From positions 1 through 64,000 of the forward strand of contig JAMNXQ010000002.1 of the NCBI GenBank assembly GCA_023653075.1: a DNA stretch of 64,000 bases, in the 5' to 3' direction. Positions 28,509 through 37,078 of the stretch are shown here, in pieces. The DNA comes from Algoriphagus sp. (GTDB taxonomy: Bacteria > Bacteroidota > Bacteroidia > Cytophagales > Cyclobacteriaceae). Numbering within the stretch: the first letter of the stretch is position 1; each line of letters starts with the position of its first letter. Under the pieces are notes generated by a model that saw nothing but the letters and a program-made list of their open reading frames with translations, did no database searches and was not told the origin of the DNA. Both the position numbers and the translations under genes were made by a program.

Positions 28509-29822
28509 ATGGCTAATTCATTTTTTCCCCAGATCGGAAAGATTCAATTTGAAGGAAAAGAAAGTGACAACCCCCTAGCGTTTCGCTACTACGACCCCAA
28601 CCGTGTGGTTGCTGGGAAGACCATGAAGGAGCATTTTAAATTTGCGATCGCCTATTGGCATTCCTTCTGCGGCACTGGAGGAGATCCCTTTGGTCCGGGT
28701 ACCCTCAAGCATCCCTGGGATGTGAGTGCTGACTCCATTCAGCGAGCAAAAGACAAGATGGATGCGGCTTTTGAGTTTATGACTAAGATTGGAGCGGAAT
28801 ACTACTGCTTTCACGATGTAGATTTGATTGACGAGGCGCCTACCTTGCTCGAATACGAAAAGCGCATGCAGATTATCACAGATCATGCTGCAGCCCACCA
28901 AAAAGCGAGTGGCATCAAATTGCTTTGGGGCACAGCCAACGTGTTTAGCAATCCTAGGTACATGAATGGTGCCTCTACCAATCCAAATTTTGATGTATTG
29001 GCATTTGCGGGTACTCAAGTGAAAAATGCCCTGGATGCGACTATCAAATTGGGCGGAGAAAACTACGTGTTCTGGGGTGGTAGAGAAGGCTACATGTCCT
29101 TACTGAACACAGACATGAAGCGAGAAAAAGAACATCTCGCTCGATTCTTGACCATGGCCCGAGATTATGCACGTAAGAATGGATTCAAAGGAACCTTCTT
29201 CATTGAGCCTAAGCCAATGGAGCCTACCAAGCACCAATACGATTACGATTCGGAAACGGTGATTGGATTCCTAAGACACTTTGGATTGGATAAGGATTTC
29301 AAATTGAATATTGAAGTGAACCACGCAACACTTGCAGGACATACTTTCCAACATGAATTGCAGGTAGCAGCGGATTGTGGTATGCTCGGATCCATCGATG
29401 CCAACCGAGGAGATTACCAAAATGGTTGGGATACAGATCAGTTTGCACTCAATCTCCAAGAATTAGCAGAATCCATGTTGATCATCTTGGCTGCAGGAGG
29501 CTTGCAAGGAGGAGGAGTCAACTTTGACGCGAAAATCAGACGAAATTCTACTGACCCTGAGGATTTATTCTTGGCGCACATTGGCAGTATGGATGCCTTC
29601 GCACGTGGACTAATAATCGCGGCAGATATTCTCGAAAAATCGGACTACTTGGAACGCAGAAAAAATCGTTATGCGAGTTTTGATGCAGGCAAAGGCAAGT
29701 CCTTTGAAGAGGGTAAATTGACGCTAGAGGACCTTCGATCCTATGCCCTAGAAGTGGGAGAGCCCACCCAAATCAGCGGGAAGCAGGAATACTTCGAAAA
29801 CCTTATCAATAGATTTATCTAA
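28509..29822 (+). CDS. xylA: xylose isomerase
   Basis: The 437 residues match class II (long) xylose isomerases. Conserved blocks are [12 protein letters not shown] with the catalytic His, [35 protein letters not shown] with metal-binding Glu, [15 protein letters not shown] and [18 protein letters not shown]. It converts D-xylose to D-xylulose with two divalent metal ions in the TIM-barrel active site. It is last in the operon, followed by a strong hairpin terminator. No xylR-type regulator is adjacent. Confidence 0.98.
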   Translation: MANSFFPQIGKIQFEGKESDNPLAFRYYDPNRVVAGKTMKEHFKFAIAYWHSFCGTGGDPFGPGTLKHPWDVSADSIQRAKDKMDAAFEFMTKIGAEYYCFHDVDLIDEAPTLLEYEKRMQIITDHAAAHQKASGIKLLWGTANVFSNPRYMNGASTNPNFDVLAFAGTQVKNALDATIKLGGENYVFWGGREGYMSLLNTDMKREKEHLARFLTMARDYARKNGFKGTFFIEPKPMEPTKHQYDYDSETVIGFLRHFGLDKDFKLNIEVNHATLAGHTFQHELQVAADCGMLGSIDANRGDYQNGWDTDQFALNLQELAESMLIILAAGGLQGGGVNFDAKIRRNSTDPEDLFLAHIGSMDAFARGLIIAADILEKSDYLERRKNRYASFDAGKGKSFEEGKLTLEDLRSYALEVGEPTQISGKQEYFENLINRFI

Positions 29823-29825
29823 ATC

Positions 29826-29860
29826 AAAATGGGAGGCTTAAACCTCCCATTTTTTTTGTG
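29826..29860 (+). terminator. rho-independent terminator of the xylose operon
   Basis: AAAATGGGAGG pairs with CCTCCCATTTT around a 6-base loop and is followed by a T-run on the plus strand. It also lies downstream of the convergent hydrolase gene ending at 29871. Confidence 0.9.
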
Positions 29861-29870
29861 CTTACCTGAA

Positions 29871-30953
29871 TCAGTTTTGCTTTTCAAAAGGGATGCTATC
29901 CAACAATTGATTGGCCTGGGTCATTTGCTCCACTTGCTGCTGGTAGACAGGATTGGCAGGTACCCGGGTTACTTTTTCCAGGAAATCTATTGTCTGAAAT
30001 AATACTGTCTGCCAATCTTGGGAAGTAATGGAAGAAGCGATCACGTGGTCTCCCGTTTTTGGAAATGGCATTTCTTTTTTCAGTGAAGATGCAGTTCCCA
30101 GTTGGCCAAACATTTCTTGCATTTTGGCTACAGATACGACCCTATCTTTTTCCTGTTCATTCTTGTAATAGTAACCCATAAATACGGGTTGCTTCACCTT
30201 GGCGAAGGTTTCTTCATTCATTTCGCTGTACAGGAGAACTGCCAAACTCTGGTAGCCATTGGCATGGTATTCTTCAGACCAGTAATCACCTTTTTCACCT
30301 TCACGCTGCTGGTTCATTACCCCATCTTCTAAGAGAGTTTTCTTCATGATCCAAAATACCCAGGGCTTGAAAAATCCTTCCAATAACCTTTTTTCATCAC
30401 GAATTGCGGGCGAATAGAGTACCAGAGCATGAATATCTGCTTGCTGACTAGCGAGGAGAAGACTTAGGGATCCACCCATGGAAGTGCCCACGACAATCAC
30501 TTTTTCACCCAAACTTTTACCTAGTTGGTAGGCTTCTCCTGCTGCATTTGCCAAGTCTTGGGCCGTCAAGTATTCCATTCCATTTTTTCGGCTGATGCCA
30601 TGTTCCGGTAGGCGGGTTACAAATAAATTGGCACCAAAATGCGCTGCCAAAAAGCGATGTACGGGATCCCCTTCCATAGGGCTAGCACCAAAGCCATGGA
30701 TGTAGACGATGGAGTAGGGTGTTTTTTGCTTGTTTAAGGAATCCGCCCAAATGATGTAGGCCTCGTTTCCGTGCTTCATCCCTTTGACGGTATCTTCCCG
30801 TGTTTTCAGGTAATCTTCAAGCCCTTTTGGATCACTTGGAACTTCGGGGTAAGCAATGTTCAATTGCTGGGTATCCACCTTAGGTCCTAGCATGTACACG
30901 ATTGCCAAAATCATGGCAGTTGCAAAAAGACCTAAAAATATTTTTTTAAGCAT
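29871..30953 (-). CDS. membrane-anchored alpha/beta hydrolase
   Basis: The protein has 360 residues. An N-terminal hydrophobic helix (about 5-23) without a lipobox Cys should be an uncleaved anchor or signal peptide. The fold elements are the oxyanion loop HGFGASP (86-92), nucleophile elbow GTSMGG with Ser158, a late acid region (YYYKNEQEKDRVV) and the catalytic His in TGDHVIAS near residue 310. An esterase or lipase-like activity in the periplasm is the best guess; the substrate is unknown. It is a single gene convergent with xylA. Confidence 0.85.
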   Translation of the reverse strand: MLKKIFLGLFATAMILAIVYMLGPKVDTQQLNIAYPEVPSDPKGLEDYLKTREDTVKGMKHGNEAYIIWADSLNKQKTPYSIVYIHGFGASPMEGDPVHRFLAAHFGANLFVTRLPEHGISRKNGMEYLTAQDLANAAGEAYQLGKSLGEKVIVVGTSMGGSLSLLLASQQADIHALVLYSPAIRDEKRLLEGFFKPWVFWIMKKTLLEDGVMNQQREGEKGDYWSEEYHANGYQSLAVLLYSEMNEETFAKVKQPVFMGYYYKNEQEKDRVVSVAKMQEMFGQLGTASSLKKEMPFPKTGDHVIASSITSQDWQTVLFQTIDFLEKVTRVPANPVYQQQVEQMTQANQLLDSIPFEKQN

Positions 30954-31109
30954 GGGTTGAGGTGCTAAGTAATAAACCAGTTGTGGGGCTAAATATCTCG
31001 GTTTTTTACTTCATAGTTCAACTGGAACAATCTGAATTTTAAATTTTCTATCCCTACAACCTTTGGAGGCTAATTTTCGTTTACCTTCGCATTGCAAAAC
31101 TCTCCACCT

Positions 31110-31679
31110 ATGAAAAAATTACTGCTGGCCCTTTTTATTTTCTTAGCCCAAGGATTCACTGCTCAAGCCCAAGAAAAAGCGGTCCCCTCCCGTTCTGTAT
31201 TTTTGGAATTGGGCGGTTCAGGACTTGCGTATAGCTTCAATTACGATTTTCGATTTGATTCCACTCGAACCGATTCCTGGGGGATGCGAATTGGCGCTGG
31301 CGGTTATGCGATGGAAGGAGACTCCTTTTATTCGTTGCCGGTTTTGGTCAATAAACTGTATGGAAATGGACCGCATTACTTTGAATTAGGACTAGGAGCG
31401 ACCTTTTTTGGGTATTCGAATGATAGATACACTTATTGCGCATCGGGCTATTATGATGCGAATGGAATGTACGTATGTAACCGACAGGCTATAAATGAGG
31501 ATTACAATTTTATCCTCCCCGTAGATGGAAATCCTAGTTTAATGGGTACCATGAACCTAGGTTACCGCAAGGTGCCTGTAGATGGAGGATTTACCTGGAG
31601 ACTCAACCTTACCCCCATCTTCAATAAAAATGGTTTTTGGCCGCTCTTTGCTGGGGTAGGTTTTGGCTATGCATTTTAG
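31110..31679 (+). CDS. secreted or outer-membrane hypothetical protein
   Basis: The protein has 189 residues from the ATG at 31110; a TTG at 31092 would only add a non-signal tail. The signal peptide MKKLLLALFIFLAQGFTAQA is clear. The mature part is rich in aromatic beta strands (FELGLGATFFGYSND, WRLNLTPIFN, FAGVGFGYAF) and ends in Phe, as in small outer-membrane beta-barrels. Two Cys flank a short insert (YCASGYYDANGMYVC) and may form a disulfide in a loop. I do not recognise the family. It converges on the ADP-ribosylglycohydrolase, 9 bases away. Confidence 0.8.
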   Translation: MKKLLLALFIFLAQGFTAQAQEKAVPSRSVFLELGGSGLAYSFNYDFRFDSTRTDSWGMRIGAGGYAMEGDSFYSLPVLVNKLYGNGPHYFELGLGATFFGYSNDRYTYCASGYYDANGMYVCNRQAINEDYNFILPVDGNPSLMGTMNLGYRKVPVDGGFTWRLNLTPIFNKNGFWPLFAGVGFGYAF

Positions 31680-31688
31680 GCGCTTAGC

Positions 31689-32945
31689 CTACTTGTTTTT
31701 TTCTTTGGCCAACAGATGCAGCGTCAACCGTTTGGCTTGTTTTTCTAGGTCAATGCCCAGTTCGTCACGAGTAACTTGAATGACACGCTCCCGATCGGCT
31801 GTAGGCAATCTGCTGTAGCCCAGCCAAGCACCAAGAATACCCCCAGCCAAAGAAGCCGTGGTGTCGTTGTCTCGACCATAATTGGTGAGGAAGGTAAGCG
31901 TTCCCTGGAAGTCAAAATCCGTAAATAGCATGGCTGTAATCGCTTGCAGGTAGATTTCTCCTGAATGAAAAGGCATGTCCTGCTGACGGAGATCCAATTC
32001 GGTATACGCATAAGTTAAGGCAGGATTACCCAAACTCAAGCTAGTGGGGAGGGAATCCAATTTTTTAGCCTCTCGAACGATAGTCATTGCATCTTTCAGC
32101 AGTTTATGAGCAGTACGCCCAACCAATCGACTTTGAAAATAACCTTCAGGATCCAAGCGAAGCGATGCCAATAGGCTATCCTTAGTGGCTTCCGGGGTCA
32201 TTCCTGATGCCGTCAGTGCGGCGGCAAGGGCGGAAAGATCTCTTGCATAGCCTAGGTCAAAAATGGATATTCGGTAGGCTTCCTGGTAGGCTTTTGCAGG
32301 ATTGCCAGGATAAAAGGCCCCAATAGCGGGCGCATACAACAATCCAGCGCAGACCATTTCGCCTCCATAAAACTTGCTTAAGGAATCTGCATAGCCTCCC
32401 AAATTGGCATCTCGATAGGGTGCAGCCACCTTGGCCCACTCCGATAGCCAGTTGGCTTCTTGCAAGGCATTTTCAAAAGGTTCAACGGCGGTACCATCCG
32501 TATTTTTCAATTTGTTCAAACTTCCCTCATAGGCTTTAAAAATATGGGAAGCAAAATCTTTGGGTTCCAGCGATTCGGTTTGCTGCGTAAGCAAGTAGTT
32601 TACCGCCAAGTTTTTCCAACGGGTATCGTCCGTGGTGCCGCCTGCGGGCAAATTAGCCTTCCAGATTCCCTCTGGGGAGGCTTCACGAATCATGGAATCC
32701 AGATCCTTTACGAATCCATATTCGAGTTGGATCGCATCTCGGGTCCACATTTCCGTTGGTGCTCCCATGGCATCTCCAAGGGCTGAGCCAACAAGCATTC
32801 CCAATACGCGGTCGTACAAAGCTGCCTCTGTGAGTCCAGAGGAGGTAATAACTTCCGTTGAAAAAGCAGGAGCTGCATTTTCGGAATCCTGTTGGCTGCA
32901 GGAAAAAGCGAATACCGAAAGTAGGAGGAGGACTAATTTTTTCAT
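31689..32945 (-). CDS. lipoprotein ADP-ribosylglycohydrolase family protein
   Basis: The protein has 418 residues. A lipoprotein signal peptide ends at Cys16 (LLSVFAFSC). The ADP-ribosylglycohydrolase core follows: LGMLVGSALGDAMGAPTE, the metal-binding GGTTDDTRWKN motif and the second metal motif GRDNDTTASLAGGILGAWLG. All acidic metal ligands expected for the DraG/ARH fold are present, so it looks active. It should remove ADP-ribose or related groups from a target on the envelope side, if lipidated as predicted. Its ATG directly follows the stop of a small-molecule kinase gene (TAAATG junction), so the two are translationally linked. The true substrate is unknown. Confidence 0.88.
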   Translation of the reverse strand: MKKLVLLLLSVFAFSCSQQDSENAAPAFSTEVITSSGLTEAALYDRVLGMLVGSALGDAMGAPTEMWTRDAIQLEYGFVKDLDSMIREASPEGIWKANLPAGGTTDDTRWKNLAVNYLLTQQTESLEPKDFASHIFKAYEGSLNKLKNTDGTAVEPFENALQEANWLSEWAKVAAPYRDANLGGYADSLSKFYGGEMVCAGLLYAPAIGAFYPGNPAKAYQEAYRISIFDLGYARDLSALAAALTASGMTPEATKDSLLASLRLDPEGYFQSRLVGRTAHKLLKDAMTIVREAKKLDSLPTSLSLGNPALTYAYTELDLRQQDMPFHSGEIYLQAITAMLFTDFDFQGTLTFLTNYGRDNDTTASLAGGILGAWLGYSRLPTADRERVIQVTRDELGIDLEKQAKRLTLHLLAKEKNK

Positions 32946-33908
32946 TTAGGAAAGGAGGTAGGTTCTTGCTCGAGCAAGAAGTGATTTTTTGGTGTCCAAA
33001 CTTAAAGATACCGGGAGTTGGGCAATACCGATCAAGCGACGTAGGATTTCTACCCCTCTGTACTGCTGGACCAAGGACCAATCCACTGGTAAAAGGTAGT
33101 GTTTTCGCACCTGATCACTCAAATCTTCCGACTGTGCGGAAAGATCAAGATGAGCTAGGAAAACACCCAGATCAAATTCTGCATCACCTAGCCCTCCAAA
33201 TTCGGGGTCGATAATTTTGATTCCAGAGGCGACCTGCAGCCAGCTGCCGGGATAAAAATCTCCATGCATCAGCACTTTTCCATCAGCTAGGTAGCGATCT
33301 CCCAGTGCTTGAATTCGTTGTTTGAGGTCGGTATCGGTTTTAAAGGGCATGCTTTCCTCCTGTAGGCCGGGTTGTATGCTATCCAAGTCAAACCCATTTT
33401 CTTTTCGAAAAGGGAAATCAAAGATGTGTTCGTGATTCAATACCCGCATCGCCCCAGTTGCTGGAAAATTGGTGATTTCCAATTGGTGCAAATGCATCAG
33501 GTAATTCACCAAGTCTCGGATTTCTTCACTAGTTAGTGGTCCCTGTCCGCCGTACAGCCATAGAAAGTCGCTTCCTTCGCCCAGATCCTCCAAGAGCATG
33601 AGGTGGTTGGGCGCGTCGTAATGCAAGACCTTTGGGGATAGTGACGCCAAGAATGGATTGCTGTCCAACTGCCTTAAAAATTGGTATTCAAACGCTATTC
33701 GAGAGATGGGTGCTGGAATTTGGGGGTATTTTCGTACAAAGGACTTCGCTTGCTTGAGAATGTAGGAGCCCTGGTTGGTCTCAATTCGAAGCACCAAGTT
33801 CATGTTGCTTTCTCCTGGTACAGAGGTCCTTTTAATTTTTTCTCCTGCTTTCCAAAATCCAAGGTTTTGGAGGAGTACGAGTGGAGAATTTTGTTGGATA
33901 TCAATCAT
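32946..33908 (-). CDS. APH-fold small-molecule kinase (methylthioribose kinase-like)
   Basis: The protein has 320 residues. It shows the APH kinase fold: PGESNMNLVLRI with Lys52 in YILKQA, catalytic loop MHGDFYPGSW (His215-Asp217) and the metal motif IDPEFGGLGDAEFDLG (Asp234). The PGESNMNLV and DPEF blocks recall 5-methylthioribose kinases more than antibiotic kinases, but no other methionine-salvage gene is here. It has no signal peptide, so it acts in the cytosol. It is first in an operon with the lipoprotein ADP-ribosylglycohydrolase. A -7 element TAAATTTG lies 16 bases upstream. Confidence 0.83.
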   Translation of the reverse strand: MIDIQQNSPLVLLQNLGFWKAGEKIKRTSVPGESNMNLVLRIETNQGSYILKQAKSFVRKYPQIPAPISRIAFEYQFLRQLDSNPFLASLSPKVLHYDAPNHLMLLEDLGEGSDFLWLYGGQGPLTSEEIRDLVNYLMHLHQLEITNFPATGAMRVLNHEHIFDFPFRKENGFDLDSIQPGLQEESMPFKTDTDLKQRIQALGDRYLADGKVLMHGDFYPGSWLQVASGIKIIDPEFGGLGDAEFDLGVFLAHLDLSAQSEDLSDQVRKHYLLPVDWSLVQQYRGVEILRRLIGIAQLPVSLSLDTKKSLLARARTYLLS

Positions 33909-33923
33909 GATTTTTCAAGTTGA

Positions 33924-33931
33924 CAAATTTA
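33924..33931 (-). promoter_or_regulatory. -7 element of the kinase-glycohydrolase operon
   Basis: On the minus strand this is TAAATTTG, a perfect TAnnTTTG. It is 16 bases upstream of the kinase ATG. No -33 TTTG is visible at the right distance. Confidence 0.45.
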
Positions 33932-33990
33932 GACTTTAGCAGGAAAGAAGGAGCAGTTTGGGGTTAGAATATTCAATTTGCCAGCTATTT

Positions 33991-34024
33991 TTTGGTGCTC
34001 TTGCTAGGTATTTTTCTATTTTTG
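33991..34024 (+). promoter_or_regulatory. Bacteroidetes-type promoter of the acyl-CoA dehydrogenase operon
   Basis: TTTG (33991-33994), a 22-base spacer, then TATTTTTG (34017-34024), 22 bases ahead of the ATG. Both boxes match the Bacteroidetes consensus. Confidence 0.6.
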
Positions 34025-34046
34025 GTAAGTAAAACTAAACCCAAAT

Positions 34047-35204
34047 ATGTTCGGACTTCATCGATCCCTCTTTCAAGAGGAACACGCGCTTTTTAGACAA
34101 AGCGTTCGGGATTTTATCGCCCGAGAGATTATTCCCTTCAATGCGGAATGGGAAATTCAAAAGCAAGTCAGTAGAGAGTCTTGGCTGAAATTAGGGGAGA
34201 ATGGATTCTTGGGAATCCAAGCTCCCGAGCACTTGGGTGGGCTCAATAGTCAAGATTTTCGGTTCAATGCCATATTCATCGAGGAATTGGGCTTAAGCGG
34301 TTGTTCGGGTCCTGCCATTGGCTACCCCTTGCACAACGACATTGTCATGCCCTATATCCTCCATTACGGAACCGAGGAGGCGAAGAAAGCCTACGTGCCC
34401 AAAATGGTGTCCGGAGAATGGATTGGTGCCGTAGCAATGACTGAGCCAGGAGCAGGCTCCGATTTGCAGGGGATGCGTACTACTGCTATGGACCAAGGAG
34501 ATCATTTTGTGATGAATGGTTCGAAGACCTTCATCACCAACGGCTATTTGTCAGATGTGGTGGTGGTGGCTGCCAAAACCGATCCTACTCGAGGAGCAAA
34601 AGGCATTTCGCTTTTTCTTGTAGACAAGGACATGCCTGGTTTTACCAAGGGAGTTCCTTTCGAAAAGGTGGGTTTGCATGCCCAAGACACCTGCGAACTC
34701 TTTTTTGAAGAGGTGAAAATCCCCAGGCAAAATCTTTTGGGTAAACTGGGTGAAGGATTTACCTACCTAATGACCGAGTTGGCTCAGGAGCGCTTGGTAG
34801 TGGCTTTGGCGGCAATTGCCTTGTCTGAATATGCCCTTTCGTGTACCATTGAATACGTGAAGCAACGCAAAGCCTTTGGAAAGGCTATCAGTGAGTTCCA
34901 AAACACTCGATTTAAACTAGCTGAAATGGCCGCGATGGTGGAGCAGGGGAGGATTTACTGTGATTACTTGGTGCAACTTCATAATGAGGGTAAATTGGAC
35001 TCTGCCATGGCATCTGCAGCTAAGTACAACATGACCGAACTTCAATGTAAGGTGGCCGATGAATGTGTACAGCTTCATGGAGGCTATGGCTACATGTGGG
35101 AGTATGGAGTCGCCAGGGCATGGGCAGATGCTCGTGTTCAGCGCATCTATGCAGGCACAAACGAGATCATGAAAGAATTGATTGCTCGAAAAATATTGAA
35201 ATAG
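34047..35204 (+). CDS. acyl-CoA dehydrogenase, long-chain (LCAD)-like
   Basis: The protein has 385 residues with three acyl-CoA dehydrogenase domains: an N-terminal helical bundle, a middle beta domain (AVAMTEPGAGSDLQGM) and a C-terminal helical domain. The common catalytic Glu of the YEGT motif is replaced (IYAGTNEIM). Glu261 in ALSEYAL occupies the alternative position used by long-chain and isovaleryl-CoA dehydrogenases. It should oxidise acyl-CoA to enoyl-CoA with FAD and pass electrons to ETF. The long-chain acyl-CoA ligase gene follows after 72 bases on the same strand, consistent with fatty-acid activation and first-step oxidation. Confidence 0.93.
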   Translation: MFGLHRSLFQEEHALFRQSVRDFIAREIIPFNAEWEIQKQVSRESWLKLGENGFLGIQAPEHLGGLNSQDFRFNAIFIEELGLSGCSGPAIGYPLHNDIVMPYILHYGTEEAKKAYVPKMVSGEWIGAVAMTEPGAGSDLQGMRTTAMDQGDHFVMNGSKTFITNGYLSDVVVVAAKTDPTRGAKGISLFLVDKDMPGFTKGVPFEKVGLHAQDTCELFFEEVKIPRQNLLGKLGEGFTYLMTELAQERLVVALAAIALSEYALSCTIEYVKQRKAFGKAISEFQNTRFKLAEMAAMVEQGRIYCDYLVQLHNEGKLDSAMASAAKYNMTELQCKVADECVQLHGGYGYMWEYGVARAWADARVQRIYAGTNEIMKELIARKILK

Positions 35205-35276
35205 TGTCCTTGATGCTTGGCGATGCCCAACTATTTTAAGTAATTGAACTCTTAATACACCCAAAATAGTGAACAA

Positions 35277-36962
35277 ATGAACGATTTCTCTTGGTTTAAA
35301 TTCTATCCTACCTCCGTCCCTAAAGAGGTGGATTGTACCGCATATACCAGTGTTGCAGCCCTATTCGAAGAAAGCGTAGCCAAATATGGTTCTGCTGTGG
35401 CCTACGAATGCATGGGTAAAACCCTTTCTTTTCAAGAGTTGGATCGCTTGAGTGCCCATTTTGCTTCGTACCTGACCCAGGAACTTAAACTGGCAAAGGG
35501 CTCTCGAGTTGCCATTCAGATGCCCAATGTCTTGCAATATCCAGTCGTCATGTTTGGTGCGCTTCGTGCAGGGATGGTAGTCGTGAATACCAATCCACTC
35601 TATACCCCTGCAGAAATGAGACACCAGTTTAACGATGCTGGAGCCGATGTGGTGGTCATTGTGGCTAATTTTGCATCTAACCTAGAAAAAATCAAATCCG
35701 AAATTCAGGCCAAGCATGTCATCGTTACCGAATTGGGAGATTTACTGGGTGGTTTAAAAGGTACTATTGTCAATTTGGTGGTCAAGCATGTCAAAAAGAT
35801 GGTGCCTGCCTTTAACCTTCCTGGTGCAATAAGTTTGAAAAAGGCATTGGCTTTGGGCGCCAACCATTCGTTTTCGAAGCCGGCCATCACATTGGAAGAT
35901 CCAGCATTTTTACAATACACTGGAGGTACCACAGGAGTGTCCAAAGGGGCCGAACTCAGTCATGGAAATATTGTGGCCAACATGCAGCAGATCTCGGCTT
36001 GGATGAAGCCTAAGTTGCGGGAGAAAGAAGAAATCGTGATCACCGCTTTGCCGCTCTACCACATTTTTGCATTGACGGTCAACTGTTTGGCTATGCTAAA
36101 AATTGGAGCACATAACGTACTGATTACCAATCCAAGAGATATGAAGGCTTTTATTGGGGATTTAGCCAAAAAGCGCTTTTCAGTTATCACTGGAGTCAAC
36201 ACGCTATTCAATGGATTGTTGAACCAAGAAGCTTTTGGAAAATTGGATTTCTCAGGTCTTAAAATTGCCGTAGGTGGCGGCATGGCCGTGCAGAAAGCAA
36301 CTGCCGAAAAATGGAAATCAGTTACGGGTGTTCCCCTAGCAGAAGGATATGGCTTAACCGAAACAGCCCCTGTGGCCACTTGCAATCCCATCGATGGAAC
36401 CGAGCGAATTGGCACCATAGGCATGCCTTTGCCCAATACCGAGGTGATGATTGCAGATGATGCGGGCAATCCCGTGGCTCTTGGTGAGCGAGGAGAGATT
36501 TTGATCAAAGGTCCCCAGGTCATGCGTGGCTATTGGAATAGACCAGAAGAAACCGCCCTGGTCATGCATGGAGATTGGTTTAAGTCTGGGGATATCGGCG
36601 TGATGGATGCCGATGGATATACTAAAATTGTAGACCGCAAGAAGGAAATGATTTTGGTTTCAGGGTTTAATGTGTATCCCAATGAGGTAGAAGATGCAGT
36701 GGCTTCCTGTCCCGGAGTTTTGGAAGTAGGGGTAATCGGCATGCCTGATCCGAAGTCTACTGAAAAAGTAGTTGCCTATGTAGTCAAAAAAGACCAATCG
36801 CTTACCGAAGAGAAAGTTATTGCCCATTGCAAGGAATCCTTGACCAATTACAAGGTTCCAAAGGAAGTGTTTTTCACAGACGAACTTCCAAAGACGAATG
36901 TGGGAAAAATCCTTCGCCGGAAAATCAAGGAGGCTCACCTCGAAAAGTTGGGTTTAGTTTAA
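35277..36962 (+). CDS. long-chain-fatty-acid--CoA ligase (FadD-like)
   Basis: The 561-residue AMP-forming ligase has the P-loop-like motif LQYTGGTTGVSKGAELSH, the YGLTETAP motif, RGYWNRPEET, the hinge region GDIGVMDADGYTKIVDRKKEMILVSGFNVYP and the C-terminal catalytic Lys in NVGKILRRK. It activates fatty acids to acyl-CoA in two steps through acyl-AMP. It sits downstream of the LCAD-like dehydrogenase and is closed by a strong terminator. Confidence 0.95.
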   Translation: MNDFSWFKFYPTSVPKEVDCTAYTSVAALFEESVAKYGSAVAYECMGKTLSFQELDRLSAHFASYLTQELKLAKGSRVAIQMPNVLQYPVVMFGALRAGMVVVNTNPLYTPAEMRHQFNDAGADVVVIVANFASNLEKIKSEIQAKHVIVTELGDLLGGLKGTIVNLVVKHVKKMVPAFNLPGAISLKKALALGANHSFSKPAITLEDPAFLQYTGGTTGVSKGAELSHGNIVANMQQISAWMKPKLREKEEIVITALPLYHIFALTVNCLAMLKIGAHNVLITNPRDMKAFIGDLAKKRFSVITGVNTLFNGLLNQEAFGKLDFSGLKIAVGGGMAVQKATAEKWKSVTGVPLAEGYGLTETAPVATCNPIDGTERIGTIGMPLPNTEVMIADDAGNPVALGERGEILIKGPQVMRGYWNRPEETALVMHGDWFKSGDIGVMDADGYTKIVDRKKEMILVSGFNVYPNEVEDAVASCPGVLEVGVIGMPDPKSTEKVVAYVVKKDQSLTEEKVIAHCKESLTNYKVPKEVFFTDELPKTNVGKILRRKIKEAHLEKLGLV

Positions 36963-36984
36963 AGGGATCTGACTTATTTCATTC

Positions 36985-37018
36985 AAAAACCGCTTAATCG
37001 CGGTTTTTTTTGTTTTTT
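36985..37018 (+). terminator. rho-independent terminator after the acyl-CoA ligase gene
   Basis: AAAAACCGC pairs with GCGGTTTTT around a 6-base loop and is followed by long T-runs, 23 bases after the stop. Confidence 0.88.
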
Positions 37019-37078
37019 TGTGCTCCCATTTCAATCGAATTCCAATAGGAATTGGTTTCATCGTTTCCCTCAATTTTT

